Shown here: one piece after another, positions 1-9,547 of the stretch
Layout of the letters: the number at the start of each line of letters is the position of its first letter
How positions within the stretch are numbered: position 1 is the stretch's first letter
Assembly: GCF_016406085.1 (NCBI RefSeq)
Contig: NZ_JAEHFJ010000002.1
Span: 598,091 to 662,090, forward strand
Direction of reading: 5' to 3'
Origin: Aureibaculum flavum
GTDB taxonomy: Bacteria > Bacteroidota > Bacteroidia > Flavobacteriales > Flavobacteriaceae
Length of the DNA stretch: 64,000 nucleotides
Program-made: the position numbers and the translations under genes
Notes under the pieces: generated by a model
The model's database searches: none
What the model saw: the letters and a program-made list of their open reading frames with translations, nothing else
Told to the model about the DNA's origin: nothing

Positions 1-2197
1 GTACTAAACTTTTATCTTTTTTAACTAATTCAGTTTTTATAAACCTATAATTTCCTGATAAGCCTAAATCATATTCTTTAAACCTTTCTACTCCTGCTTC
101 TGCTGTAATTTCATAAACAAAAGTAAGTCTATATTTACCTCCACCTTCTGCATATCTTAATACTATGGCATCATCTAACAATATGTTATATCCATAATTA
201 TTAGTCTGTATTTTATTTCTATTTGTTGCTATATAATTATAAAGATCTTTTATATGCTGCTCTTCTATAACGTCTTTGGTATTAGTCAAATCATGTATCT
301 TTTTACGAATACTATTATTACCACTATCATAAGACAACGATTTTTTATAAAACCTAATGGCTTCATCTTTCTTTCCTTGCTGCACTAAAATATCAGCCTT
401 TAATCTTAAAGCTTCAAATGAATAATTATAATTCTCAATAGCCTTATTAACAAAAAATAATGCTTTGTCATATTTTTGATAACTAATTAATTTTTTCACA
501 AGTTTGATGATTGAATAATTATCGAAACTGAAATTTTTATAAATAGCTTCGTACAATTCAATTACCTTTTCTTTCTCGTTTAATTTTTCATATTTATTAG
601 CAAGTAAAGTTATAGTTGCATCATCAAAATAGTTCGCATTAATATTCTCTAAAATATTTATTGTTTTTTTATCATCGCTTAAAATTGTTGAATAAAAACT
701 ACCATAAAGTCGTTGCATATATACCCAATCATTCGAAACTTTCATTATTCTATCAAGTGAACTTCTAATGGCTGTTTTGTCCATTTCTCTAGATTCTAAT
801 ATTAAGTTACTTGATAATTTTAATATTTCGTAATTAGTAGCCTTTGAAAATTTATCTAAAAACAACTGTAAATCATCTATAGATAAACTAGAAAGTTTAT
901 TATTGTCTTGCAAATCAAACATTAACGACATATAATAATCAGGATCATCTAAAATCATGTTCTTTTTTAGATTATTAACCGTTGTAATATCATTCTCTAG
1001 TGTATACGCCTGGATAAGGTCTTTTCTTATAAAAGAACTCTTTATATACTTTTCATTAAGAGGTAATAACAACTTTTTTACTTCAGTGTATTTCCCATTT
1101 CTAATATAGAATGACATTAGTGCATATTTATATAGAAAATCAGAAGGATGTTCCTTTATTTTTTTCTTAAAAAAAGCTTCTACTGGATGTTCCAGTAATT
1201 TTGCATCTAAATTTACTAAAGTAGATTTGTTGTATTTACTATAATCACTTTTGTCCGTGATATTACTTAATGTTTGCCCTTGCATGTCGGTAATCCTGGC
1301 AATCAAATATGTAGAGGAAGAACTTTCTGCATTTTTTATCAAGAGTCTATTTACTCCTTTAGATAAATTAAATTCAATATTATAAGCGTCCAAATCAGTA
1401 TTAACATCATTCGTATTCTCAAGAATTAAGACATCATTTACCCATACTTTAAAGGCAGAAGAATTACCTAGTTTCAATATTACTCTTTGATTAATTTCAG
1501 AGGTAATAAATGTTTGTGCATAATGAACTCCAGCTCCATATTCAGAGTGGTTAGACATAAACTGGTAAGATTCTTTCCCAATATTTTTAGGCGTATACCA
1601 ATTTATTTTACCATTACTATTTGCATCAAAGTCCAATTCACTATACGGAGTCGTTTCAGGAGCATAAATCACATCTAAACCACTTTGATTTAAATTTTCA
1701 AAAACACCACAATATTGCCATCTTTTTAAAGCTGGTATATCATCAATGTACGTTTGATATGTATTAAAATCTCGTTTCTCTCTGCTAACAATTGCTTTTA
1801 AATAATTGACTGCATTTTTAATTGTAGGTGTGCTAATTGTAGTCGTGTTAATTTGTTTCAGAAACCCTCTCGTGGAACTATCAAATCCAGAATGTAAATA
1901 ATTTTTAAAGAAAAAGTTTTTATTCCAAAAAGCATAGAGATAATATTCATAATTGTTTTTCTTTAAAATTTCACTTAAGAATTCTTGGTCATTCTCTAAT
2001 CCTCCATTCTCCAGAGAAATTATTCTTTTTAGTAATAAACTTTCAATATTACTAACTTCAGTGCCCTTATTATAACTATTTAAAGCTTCTTGTCTCTCAT
2101 TATTTAATATTTGTTTCCATTCCTGAGAAAGCTCTAATTCTTGTGCATTGACAGCTATTGAAAGTAACAATATGACGATACTAAAATATTTCTTCAT
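1..2197 (-). CDS. Large exported TPR protein, probably DUF3857/transglutaminase type (3' end beyond window)
   Basis: The reading frame stays open from an ATG at 2197 (another ATG lies at 2203) to the left edge, so about 730 residues are visible and the C-terminus is missing. The start is MKKYFSIVILLLSIAVNAQ, a clear signal peptide ending in NAQ. Next comes a beta-rich region with a WVNDVLI-type segment that looks like a PA14/carbohydrate-binding fold, then alpha-helical tetratricopeptide-like repeats (for example YEKLNEKEKVIELYEAIYK). The last visible part (GGGKYRLTFVYEIT and following) resembles the start of a DUF3857 domain, which is often followed by a transglutaminase-like domain; that part cannot be seen. 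It is probably a periplasmic or surface protein of unknown function. It lies downstream of coxA on the same strand, beyond a hairpin, and is probably a separate unit. Confidence 0.7.
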   Translation of the reverse strand, partial: MKKYFSIVILLLSIAVNAQELELSQEWKQILNNERQEALNSYNKGTEVSNIESLLLKRIISLENGGLENDQEFLSEILKKNNYEYYLYAFWNKNFFFKNYLHSGFDSSTRGFLKQINTTTISTPTIKNAVNYLKAIVSREKRDFNTYQTYIDDIPALKRWQYCGVFENLNQSGLDVIYAPETTPYSELDFDANSNGKINWYTPKNIGKESYQFMSNHSEYGAGVHYAQTFITSEINQRVILKLGNSSAFKVWVNDVLILENTNDVNTDLDAYNIEFNLSKGVNRLLIKNAESSSSTYLIARITDMQGQTLSNITDKSDYSKYNKSTLVNLDAKLLEHPVEAFFKKKIKEHPSDFLYKYALMSFYIRNGKYTEVKKLLLPLNEKYIKSSFIRKDLIQAYTLENDITTVNNLKKNMILDDPDYYMSLMFDLQDNNKLSSLSIDDLQLFLDKFSKATNYEILKLSSNLILESREMDKTAIRSSLDRIMKVSNDWVYMQRLYGSFYSTILSDDKKTINILENINANYFDDATITLLANKYEKLNEKEKVIELYEAIYKNFSFDNYSIIKLVKKLISYQKYDKALFFVNKAIENYNYSFEALRLKADILVQQGKKDEAIRFYKKSLSYDSGNNSIRKKIHDLTNTKDVIEEQHIKDLYNYIATNRNKIQTNNYGYNILLDDAIVLRYAEGGGKYRLTFVYEITAEAGVERFKEYDLGLSGNYRFIKTELVKKDKSLV

Positions 2198-2219
2198 TCT
2201 CATAAGGTTATTTATAACA

Positions 2220-2249
2220 AATCAGCCCTAGTAAAAACTAAGGCTGATT
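2220..2249 (-). terminator. Hairpin after coxA
   Basis: Arms AATCAGCCCTAGT (2220-2232) and ACTAAGGCTGATT (2237-2249) pair with one mismatch around a 4-base loop. It lies just 3' of the coxA stop. The T-tract on the minus strand is poor, so it may terminate weakly or only protect the mRNA end. Confidence 0.5.
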
Positions 2250-2274
2250 ATATAATTAAATATTATATTCATTT

Positions 2275-4044
2275 CTAAAATTCTTCTTCGCCATCGCGAA
2301 TTGGAACTGTTTGTGGTGTAAAATCTTGTCCACCCCATAGGTCTCCGTTTTCATCAATTTTACTATAGTCATATGGCCAACGGTGCACTGCTGGTATCTC
2401 ACCTGCCCAGTTACCATGGATGTGGTCTACTTCAGTAGTCCACTCTAATGTATTTGCATGCCAAGGGTTTTTAGGAGCTCGTTTTCCTTTGTAAATACTA
2501 AAGAAAAAGTTTGCTAAAAATATAATTTGTGCCAATCCACCAATAATAGCAAAGATGGTCATTACTTTATTAATGTGTAATAAATCATCAAAAATTGGGA
2601 ATGCGGTATTGTTATAATAACGTCTTGGTAAACCTGCTAGACCAATAAAATGCATTGGAAAAAACACTCCATAGGCAGAAATTGCTGTTAACCAGAAATG
2701 TAAATAACCCAAGTCTTTATTCATCATTTTTCCATACATTTTAGGAAACCAATGATACACACCAGCAAACATTCCAAAAATAGCAGATACACCCATTACT
2801 AAGTGGAAGTGAGCTACTACAAAATAAGTATCATGCACGTTAATATCAATAGCACTATCTCCAAGAATTAATCCTGTTAGCCCTCCTGTAATAAAAGTAG
2901 AAACAAAACCAATAGAATACAACATGGCAGGGTTCATCCGTAAATTACCTTTCCAAATCGTGGTTATCCAGTTAAATGCTTTTACAGCAGATGGTATGGC
3001 AATTAATAAGGTTGTAAATGTAAACACAGAGCCCAAGAATGGATTCATACCTGTTACAAACATATGGTGACCCCAAACGATTGTAGATAAAAATGCAATT
3101 GCGATTATAGAAATAATCATCGCTCTATATCCAAATATTGGTTTACGTGAATTCGTTGCTAATACTTCAGACACAATACCCATTGCAGGTAAAATTACAA
3201 TGTATACTTCAGGGTGCCCTAAGAACCAAAACAAGTGTTCAAACAAAACTGGAGAACCTCCTTTATAATGTAATACTTCACCCGCTATATATATGTCTGA
3301 TAAAAAGAAGGAAGTACCAAAACTTCTATCCATTATTAATAATAATGCTGCTGACAATAATACTGGAAATGAAACCACACCAATTATTGCAGTAACAAAA
3401 AATGCCCAAATGGTTAATGGTAACCTTGTCATTTTCATTCCAATAGTTCTCAAATTTAATACCGTTACGATATAGTTTAATGCTCCCATTAAAGATGAAG
3501 CAATAAAAATAGCCATAGATACTAACCACATCGTCATACCTAATCCAGAACCTGATATTGCCTGAGGTAATGCACTTAATGGAGGATAGATTGTCCAACC
3601 AGCATTAGCCGGTCCTGTTTCAATAAACAATGACAACAACATGATTACACTCGATAAAAAGAATAACCAATATGATAACATATTAAGAAATGGAGATGCC
3701 ATATCTCTAGCACCAATTTGAAATGGTATTAAGAGGTTACTAAAAGTACCACTCAATGCTGCCGTTAATACAAAAAATACCATAATGGTACCATGTATTG
3801 TAACTAAAGATAAATACATATCTGGTGTCATAACACCACCTTCACCAGCTCTACCCAAAAAAGCTTCTATTATGCTAAAAGATTGTTCCGGATACGCTAA
3901 TTGTAAACGAAACAACATAGACATAAACACGCCTATACAACCCATAACAATACCTGTAATTAGATACTGCTTAGAAATCATTTTATGATCTTGACTAAAG
4001 ATGTACTTCGTTACAAAAGTTTCTTTATGATGATGATCTGACAT
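2275..4044 (-). CDS. coxA: Cytochrome c oxidase subunit I (aa3 type)
   Basis: Catalytic haem-copper subunit of the terminal oxidase; it reduces O2 to water and pumps protons in the inner membrane. At 589 residues it has the usual length and about 12 membrane helices. Visible ligands are H84 (haem a), H277 and Y281 in GHPEVY (CuB and its cross-linked tyrosine), H326-H327 (CuB), H412 (haem a3) and H414 (haem a) in AHFHLVM. It is the last gene of the act-cox operon, 22 bases after coxB. Subunits III and IV are not in the window. An actABCDEF-coxBA arrangement fits the ACIII-aa3 supercomplex known from Flavobacterium johnsoniae. Confidence 0.97.
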   Translation of the reverse strand: MSDHHHKETFVTKYIFSQDHKMISKQYLITGIVMGCIGVFMSMLFRLQLAYPEQSFSIIEAFLGRAGEGGVMTPDMYLSLVTIHGTIMVFFVLTAALSGTFSNLLIPFQIGARDMASPFLNMLSYWLFFLSSVIMLLSLFIETGPANAGWTIYPPLSALPQAISGSGLGMTMWLVSMAIFIASSLMGALNYIVTVLNLRTIGMKMTRLPLTIWAFFVTAIIGVVSFPVLLSAALLLIMDRSFGTSFFLSDIYIAGEVLHYKGGSPVLFEHLFWFLGHPEVYIVILPAMGIVSEVLATNSRKPIFGYRAMIISIIAIAFLSTIVWGHHMFVTGMNPFLGSVFTFTTLLIAIPSAVKAFNWITTIWKGNLRMNPAMLYSIGFVSTFITGGLTGLILGDSAIDINVHDTYFVVAHFHLVMGVSAIFGMFAGVYHWFPKMYGKMMNKDLGYLHFWLTAISAYGVFFPMHFIGLAGLPRRYYNNTAFPIFDDLLHINKVMTIFAIIGGLAQIIFLANFFFSIYKGKRAPKNPWHANTLEWTTEVDHIHGNWAGEIPAVHRWPYDYSKIDENGDLWGGQDFTPQTVPIRDGEEEF

Positions 4045-4066
4045 ATTCTAAAATATTTATTTTTTA

Positions 4067-5113
4067 TTATTTATTTTTTATTTGGGCAAAAGTATTTTGA
4101 GTTGCTAACCATTTATTAAAATCAGCCTCTTCATCAACAACTATTTTCAATTGCATATTGTAATGTGAAGATCCACAAATTTTATTACATAAAATTAGAT
4201 AATCAAATTCTACAGCTTCTTCACCTTTTTCCTTTCTAAGTTCGTTGATGGCTTCGAACTTCGCCTTAGTATCCTCATTCAAACGCATTTCAGCAGTTGT
4301 TACTACTGGTGTAAAAGCGATTTCAGTTACCATACCAGGTACAGCATTCATCTGAGCTCTAAAGTGAGGCATAAAAACAGAATGCAATACATCTTGAGAA
4401 CGAATTTTGAATATTACTTTTCTTCCTTTTGGAACATGAAGTTCTTTTACAAACTTACCTTCATTTACAACCAACGGAATATCATCGGCAGAATTCTTAT
4501 CAGTCATATCAACACCCATAGTGTTTGTTCCTTCGATAAAACGAACATTCGCAGAACCTAATTGGTTATCTTTTCCAGCGTAACGTGCATCCCATTGAAA
4601 TTGCTTACCGTATAATTCTATAAATATTGGATCTTTTGCATCTGACGAATCCATAACATTATTCCATGTCCAAATACCATAGATGATTAATCCTGAAAGT
4701 ACAATCGTGGGTATAACTGTCCAAATCGTTTCTAATTTATGGCTATCAGCAAAGAAAAAAGCTTTTCTATCGTCAATTCCTCTATACTTAAAGCTAAAGA
4801 AAAATAACAAAAATTGCATTATAAATTGAACAACCAAAATCAATGTCATGGTCATTACAAACAAGTTGTCTATATGATACCCTTCTTCTGATGCCGATGC
4901 TCTTGGTAACAATACATCTTTAGCACCATACATGCTATATATCATTAACCCATAAATAAAGCCCATAAGGCCCAACATTAACCATCCGTTAATGTTATTT
5001 TCTTTTTCTGTAGCTGTTTGATTATCAACTTTCGTTAAGCCTAATAATTTTACAAATTGCCAACAAGCAACAATTAAAACTACAAAAATGATAATAAAAA
5101 ATAGTGCCTTCAT
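4067..5113 (-). CDS. coxB: Cytochrome c oxidase subunit II (CuA subunit)
   Basis: Carries the CuA centre that accepts electrons from the cytochrome c or ACIII side and passes them to subunit I. The CuA motif is intact near the C-terminus: C309, C313, H317 and M320 in CNKICGSSHYNM, with the upstream histidine in DVLHSVFM. The usual Glu between the cysteines is replaced (CNKIC), which is tolerable because that residue binds through its backbone. Four hydrophobic segments (about 3-20, 43-62, 85-110, 132-150) precede the cupredoxin domain, two more than in classic subunit II. It lies 19 bases after actF and 22 before coxA. Confidence 0.95.
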   Translation of the reverse strand: MKALFFIIIFVVLIVACWQFVKLLGLTKVDNQTATEKENNINGWLMLGLMGFIYGLMIYSMYGAKDVLLPRASASEEGYHIDNLFVMTMTLILVVQFIMQFLLFFFSFKYRGIDDRKAFFFADSHKLETIWTVIPTIVLSGLIIYGIWTWNNVMDSSDAKDPIFIELYGKQFQWDARYAGKDNQLGSANVRFIEGTNTMGVDMTDKNSADDIPLVVNEGKFVKELHVPKGRKVIFKIRSQDVLHSVFMPHFRAQMNAVPGMVTEIAFTPVVTTAEMRLNEDTKAKFEAINELRKEKGEEAVEFDYLILCNKICGSSHYNMQLKIVVDEEADFNKWLATQNTFAQIKNK

Positions 5114-5132
5114 CTGTTATGCTTGATATTTT

Positions 5133-6530
5133 TTAATAATGGAAAACTTCACTTTCTTTAATAAATGGATTCTCTTTAGGAAGCAACGGTGCTTTTGTAA
5201 GTGAATTAAACACTACAAAAATAAACAATCCTGCAAAGAATAATAATGCTCCTATTTCAGGAATGCCAAAATGCCAATGACTACCTACTGTACCTGGTGC
5301 AACCATTACAAACACATCTAAATAATGACCTGTTAATATAATTAAACCTGCCAATACAACAAACCATGGAATTCTTTTGTAATCACTATTCATTAATACT
5401 AAAATAGGAAATACAAAATTCATAATTAACATACCAATAAATAAGGGTTGGTATTCGCCTAATAATCTAGGATAAAAATACGTTGCTTCTTCTGGAATAT
5501 TTGCATACCACTGTAACATAAACTGTGCATACCAAAGGTATGTCCAGAAAATACTAAAGGCAAACATATATTTTGCTAAATCATGAATATGACTATCATT
5601 AACTTGAGGTAAAAAACCTCTAGACCTTAGATAAATCGTTACTAATGCTATTACAGTGATTGCTGAAACAAACATACTTGCAAAAACATAGAATGAATAT
5701 AATTGACTAAACCAGTGATGATCAATAGACATTAACCAGTCAAATGCCATAAATAATTCTGACACTAAGAATACCACTAGGAATACTACAGAAAGATTAA
5801 AACTCCTTTTGAAATATTTTAAATCACCAGACTCATCTTGTAATCTAGAATTTTTAAGGATAAAATGTCTAAAACCAATCCAGATTGAAACGTAAATAAC
5901 AGCACGTATTAAAAAACCTGGTATGTTTAACCACCAATCTTTTGTTTCCATAGCAAAATCAAAATTTGCCGCTGTTGGGTCTGCACTAGCATACATCCAT
6001 GCAAACATGTGATTACCATGCATTGCTGATGCTACTAAAAAGGCTAGTACTATTAATGAACCAATCCCTATATAGCCTGTAACACCTTCCATAACTCTAA
6101 ACAATAATGGCGACCAACCTGCACTTGCTGCTCTTTGAATGGCATAATACACCAACGCACAAACACTGATCAGTAAAAAGAAAATCATAGGTACATAAAT
6201 AGCAGTCCAAGGTCTATTCTGAGCCTGCATTAATACATGTTCGTAATGTCCAGCATCATCACCATGCTCACCTGCAGCTTCATGATCGTTCTCTGTGGCA
6301 TGTTCGCCTTTTATTGCACCCGTTACTTCATGAACATCTTTGGAAGCATGGTCGTCAACTTCTGTATGCTCTGCAGTGGCAGCTCCATGCGAATCTTCCG
6401 CATTATGCATCATTGCTTTTACGTCATCAACGGTTTTTGGTGCTGTGAAAAAGCCATAACCTATACCTAAAGCACCAATAATAATTAGTACTAATGAAAA
6501 GGTCTTTAATCTACTTGAAAATGTGTACAT
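5133..6530 (-). CDS. actF: Alternative complex III, integral membrane subunit ActF
   Basis: NrfD-like membrane subunit of the quinol:cytochrome c/oxidase oxidoreductase that replaces bc1 in Bacteroidota. It has 465 residues and about ten membrane helices, with the first at about 11-28. A charged loop follows (about 35-100) holding ten histidines (42, 48, 55, 61, 67, 77, 83, 89, 95, 98) among many Asp and Glu. This loop is far more His-rich than the rest of the protein and could bind metal ions; that is inference. The gene lies 26 bases after actE and 19 before coxB, inside the operon. Confidence 0.93.
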   Translation of the reverse strand: MYTFSSRLKTFSLVLIIIGALGIGYGFFTAPKTVDDVKAMMHNAEDSHGAATAEHTEVDDHASKDVHEVTGAIKGEHATENDHEAAGEHGDDAGHYEHVLMQAQNRPWTAIYVPMIFFLLISVCALVYYAIQRAASAGWSPLLFRVMEGVTGYIGIGSLIVLAFLVASAMHGNHMFAWMYASADPTAANFDFAMETKDWWLNIPGFLIRAVIYVSIWIGFRHFILKNSRLQDESGDLKYFKRSFNLSVVFLVVFLVSELFMAFDWLMSIDHHWFSQLYSFYVFASMFVSAITVIALVTIYLRSRGFLPQVNDSHIHDLAKYMFAFSIFWTYLWYAQFMLQWYANIPEEATYFYPRLLGEYQPLFIGMLIMNFVFPILVLMNSDYKRIPWFVVLAGLIILTGHYLDVFVMVAPGTVGSHWHFGIPEIGALLFFAGLFIFVVFNSLTKAPLLPKENPFIKESEVFHY

Positions 6531-6556
6531 ATCTTTTAATTCTTGCTAAATCAATA

Positions 6557-7150
6557 TTATTTTAACAAATCTTTTCTTAATTGTTCAACATAGGCTGTAA
6601 CTTGCCAACGCTCTTTCTCATTTAACTGTGAAGAATGCGATCCCATTAAGTTTCTACCGTACATAAGTACATGGTAAATACTTCCTTCTGTAACTTCTCT
6701 ATCTTTATAGTTAGGAACACCTAAAAACTTCTCATTTTGCACAAGTACACCCTGACCATCACCTTTTGTTCCATGACAACTTGCACAATAGATACCATAA
6801 AGATATTTACCTTGTTTCAAATTGTTTTCAGAAATGCGTACTATTGAATCTGTAGATGCTTTTTCCCATAATGGTGAGCGAACAGAATCTTTTGCATACT
6901 GATAACCAATTTCAGAATTTGGAACATCATAAGTACTTTTACCTCTTGCGATAGTTCCATCAACCGGTAACTGAGCAGATATACCATTCTTAAACACAGG
7001 GTTTGTAGAATAGGTTTCATATGATACCGCGTTATACATGTCAGTATCACCCATATATTGAACTTGTCTACTTCTTTTACTATCACCAGCACAAGAAACC
7101 ATCAGCACTAGTAGAGTTACAATTGAAGTATATTTTATAAAGCTTTTCAT
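6557..7150 (-). CDS. actE: Alternative complex III, mono-haem cytochrome c lipoprotein ActE
   Basis: Periplasm-facing c-type cytochrome of ACIII, 197 residues. The N-terminus has a lipoprotein signal ending at C20 (LMVSC). The haem site is C122-C125-H126 (CASCHG). A methionine in the MYGRNLMGSH region is the likely sixth ligand. It would carry electrons from ActB/ActA haems to the oxidase. It is preceded by a 96-base gap after actD, which shows no second gene. Confidence 0.94.
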   Translation of the reverse strand: MKSFIKYTSIVTLLVLMVSCAGDSKRSRQVQYMGDTDMYNAVSYETYSTNPVFKNGISAQLPVDGTIARGKSTYDVPNSEIGYQYAKDSVRSPLWEKASTDSIVRISENNLKQGKYLYGIYCASCHGTKGDGQGVLVQNEKFLGVPNYKDREVTEGSIYHVLMYGRNLMGSHSSQLNEKERWQVTAYVEQLRKDLLK

Positions 7151-7246
7151 GTATTTATATTTATAATTTTTTAACGGTCACATGCTGTTCGCAAATAATC
7201 ATTCTTTTGAGGGATAAAATTTTTAACATGCTCGTTTCATCTTATA

Positions 7247-7771
7247 TTAATGTTTTTCCTTTACTGATATTTCTTCAGCACCTGTTTTTTCTAATAATGC
7301 AATTAGTGCATCTTCATTTCCGTCAACTGCAACTTCCATTAAAAACTTATCATCAGTAGTTCTAGGATCTGGATTGTCAGCTGTTTGAAATGGCCAAATT
7401 TTACTTCTCATATAGAAAGTAATCACCATTAAGTGAGCCGAAAAGAATACAGTCATCTCAAACATTACAGGCACAAAAGCCGGCATGTTTTCTAAAAAAC
7501 TAAAACTAGGCTTACCACCTATATTCTGTGGCCAATCTACTATCATTATATTATTTAAAAACCATATAGAAAAGGCTAAACCCGTTACCCCGAATATAAA
7601 TGCCATTATAGCCAATCGCGTAGGTGGTATACCCATTGCTTTGTCTAAACCGTGTACTGGAAAAGGTGTATAAACCTCATCAATATGATGGTGTGCTGCT
7701 CTTACCTCTTTTACGGCATTTAAAAGCACATCATCATCATCGTATAATGCATGTATTACTTTAGAACTCAT
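7247..7771 (-). CDS. actD: Alternative complex III subunit ActD (DUF3341)
   Basis: Small membrane subunit of ACIII, 174 residues. It has a cytoplasmic N-terminal domain (typical opening with the VYTPFPVHGLDKAMG segment) and two membrane helices at about 52-76 and 98-121. The family has no known catalytic role and helps hold ActC and ActF together. The ATG is 3 bases after the actC stop, so the two are probably translationally coupled. Confidence 0.94.
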   Translation of the reverse strand: MSSKVIHALYDDDDVLLNAVKEVRAAHHHIDEVYTPFPVHGLDKAMGIPPTRLAIMAFIFGVTGLAFSIWFLNNIMIVDWPQNIGGKPSFSFLENMPAFVPVMFEMTVFFSAHLMVITFYMRSKIWPFQTADNPDPRTTDDKFLMEVAVDGNEDALIALLEKTGAEEISVKEKH

Positions 7772-7773
7772 AA

Positions 7774-9522
7774 TTACGATTTAAGTTTATTAGCCTGTCC
7801 TGCCCAATCATCTCTTTGTGCTCTTCCTGGGAAAGAACCCGTGATTGAATCTAACAAGTCATATTCTTTATTTGTCATTTTGCTAACCTGTGCAAAGGTG
7901 TAAATACCTATTTGATTTAGCGTTTTCTCCATTACTGGACCAATACCGCTGATCTTTTTAAGATTATCTGCCTTATCTTTTGCAGCATCAAAAGTACCTA
8001 AACTTTCAAGTAAGCTATTTGTTTTAGCTTGTTTATCATCTACATCAACTATTGGTTTCTCAATAATTTTTTCTTCTTTAACAATTTCTTGTTTGATGAC
8101 AACTGGTTCTTTTTTAACTTCAGTTTTTACAGCACTAGGATTATCTCTTTCTCTTTTAAAATTATTACCTGATGATTTTAAGATAGACTTAACCTCTGCT
8201 TGTGCAATGACTGGGAACGTTCTAGCATACAATAAAAACAGTACAAAGAAAAATCCTATAGTTCCTACAAAAATACCGATATCGACAAATGTTGGTGAAA
8301 ACTGTGTCCATGATGATGGCAGATGTCCTCTACTCAAGTTGATCACAATAATATCAAAACGTTCAAACCACATACCAATATTAATGAAAATAGCTATTAT
8401 GAATGTCCATATATAATTTCTTCTAATTTTCTTAAACCAAAATAGTTGCGGAATAATAGAATTACAAATTATCAATGACCAGAATGCCCACCAATATGGT
8501 CCTGTTGCAGCACCTACCGATAAATACACAAAATCTTCATAACTACTACCTGTATACCAACCCACAAAAAGTTCTGATAAATAAGCAACCGTAACAATAC
8601 CTCCAGTTACTAAGATTACTTTATTCATGTTTTCAACATGTACTCTTGTAATATAGTCTTCTAAGTTACTTACTTTACGCATAATTAATAATAGCGTCTG
8701 TACCATTGCAAAACCAGAGAATACTGCACCTGCAACAAAGTAAGGTGGATACACCGTACTATGCCAACCTGGTATTACCGAAGTAGCAAAATCAAATGAT
8801 ACAATTGTATGTACAGAAAGTACTAATGGAGTTGCTAAACCTGCTAACACTAAAGAAACTTCTTCAAAACGTTGCCAGTCTTTAGCTTTACCGCTCCATC
8901 CAAAACTTACCAAACTGTAAATCTTCTTTTGAAATGGTTTCGTAGCTCTATCTCTAATCATAGCGAAATCAGGTAACAAACCTGTCCACCAGAATACTAA
9001 TGATACTGATAAATACGTAGAAATAGCGAATACATCCCATAATAATGGCGAGTTAAAGTTTACCCATAACGAACCTAAAGGATTTGGTACTGGTAAGGTA
9101 TAAAACCCATTCCAAATTCTACCCATGTGTATTAATGGGAACAAACCAGCTTGAAAAACCGCAAAGATTGTCATTGCTTCAGCAGAACGGTTAATACCCA
9201 TTCTCCATTTTTGACGGAATAATAAAAGTACCGCAGAAATTAATGTACCAGCATGACCGATACCTACCCACCATACAAAGTTGGTAATATCCCAAGCCCA
9301 GTTAATTCTGTTGTTTAGACCCCAAACACCAATACCTGTACCTATGGTATAAGCGATTGATCCAATACCCCAAAGAAAGGCTATCAATGCAATTGTAAAA
9401 GCTATATACCAACTTTTATTGGCTTTACCTTCAATTGGAGCGGCTACATCTAAAGTAATATCATGGTAACTTTTGTCTCCAGTGATAATTGGCTCTCTAA
9501 TAGGTGCTTCGTAATGACCCAT
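7774..9522 (-). CDS. actC: Alternative complex III quinol-binding subunit ActC, with C-terminal helix-hairpin-helix tail
   Basis: NrfD/PsrC-type membrane protein that binds and oxidises menaquinol and passes electrons to the ActB iron-sulfur clusters. The first 450 or so residues form about ten membrane helices with family segments such as WVGIGHAGTLISAVLLLFR. After them comes a Lys/Glu-rich linker and a small domain (about 521-582) with KKISGIGPVMEKTLNQIGI, a helix-hairpin-helix motif of the kind found as an add-on in other proteins. Total length is 582, longer than plain ActC. The tail is cytoplasmic by topology; its role is unknown. Confidence 0.94.
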   Translation of the reverse strand: MGHYEAPIREPIITGDKSYHDITLDVAAPIEGKANKSWYIAFTIALIAFLWGIGSIAYTIGTGIGVWGLNNRINWAWDITNFVWWVGIGHAGTLISAVLLLFRQKWRMGINRSAEAMTIFAVFQAGLFPLIHMGRIWNGFYTLPVPNPLGSLWVNFNSPLLWDVFAISTYLSVSLVFWWTGLLPDFAMIRDRATKPFQKKIYSLVSFGWSGKAKDWQRFEEVSLVLAGLATPLVLSVHTIVSFDFATSVIPGWHSTVYPPYFVAGAVFSGFAMVQTLLLIMRKVSNLEDYITRVHVENMNKVILVTGGIVTVAYLSELFVGWYTGSSYEDFVYLSVGAATGPYWWAFWSLIICNSIIPQLFWFKKIRRNYIWTFIIAIFINIGMWFERFDIIVINLSRGHLPSSWTQFSPTFVDIGIFVGTIGFFFVLFLLYARTFPVIAQAEVKSILKSSGNNFKRERDNPSAVKTEVKKEPVVIKQEIVKEEKIIEKPIVDVDDKQAKTNSLLESLGTFDAAKDKADNLKKISGIGPVMEKTLNQIGIYTFAQVSKMTNKEYDLLDSITGSFPGRAQRDDWAGQANKLKS

Positions 9523-9547
9523 AATTATATACTATTCTTAATTATTA

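Noticed and set aside
3138..3598. Overlapping ORFs inside coxA on both strands
   Set aside because: The coxA frame contains all catalytic ligands; the others have no recognisable content.
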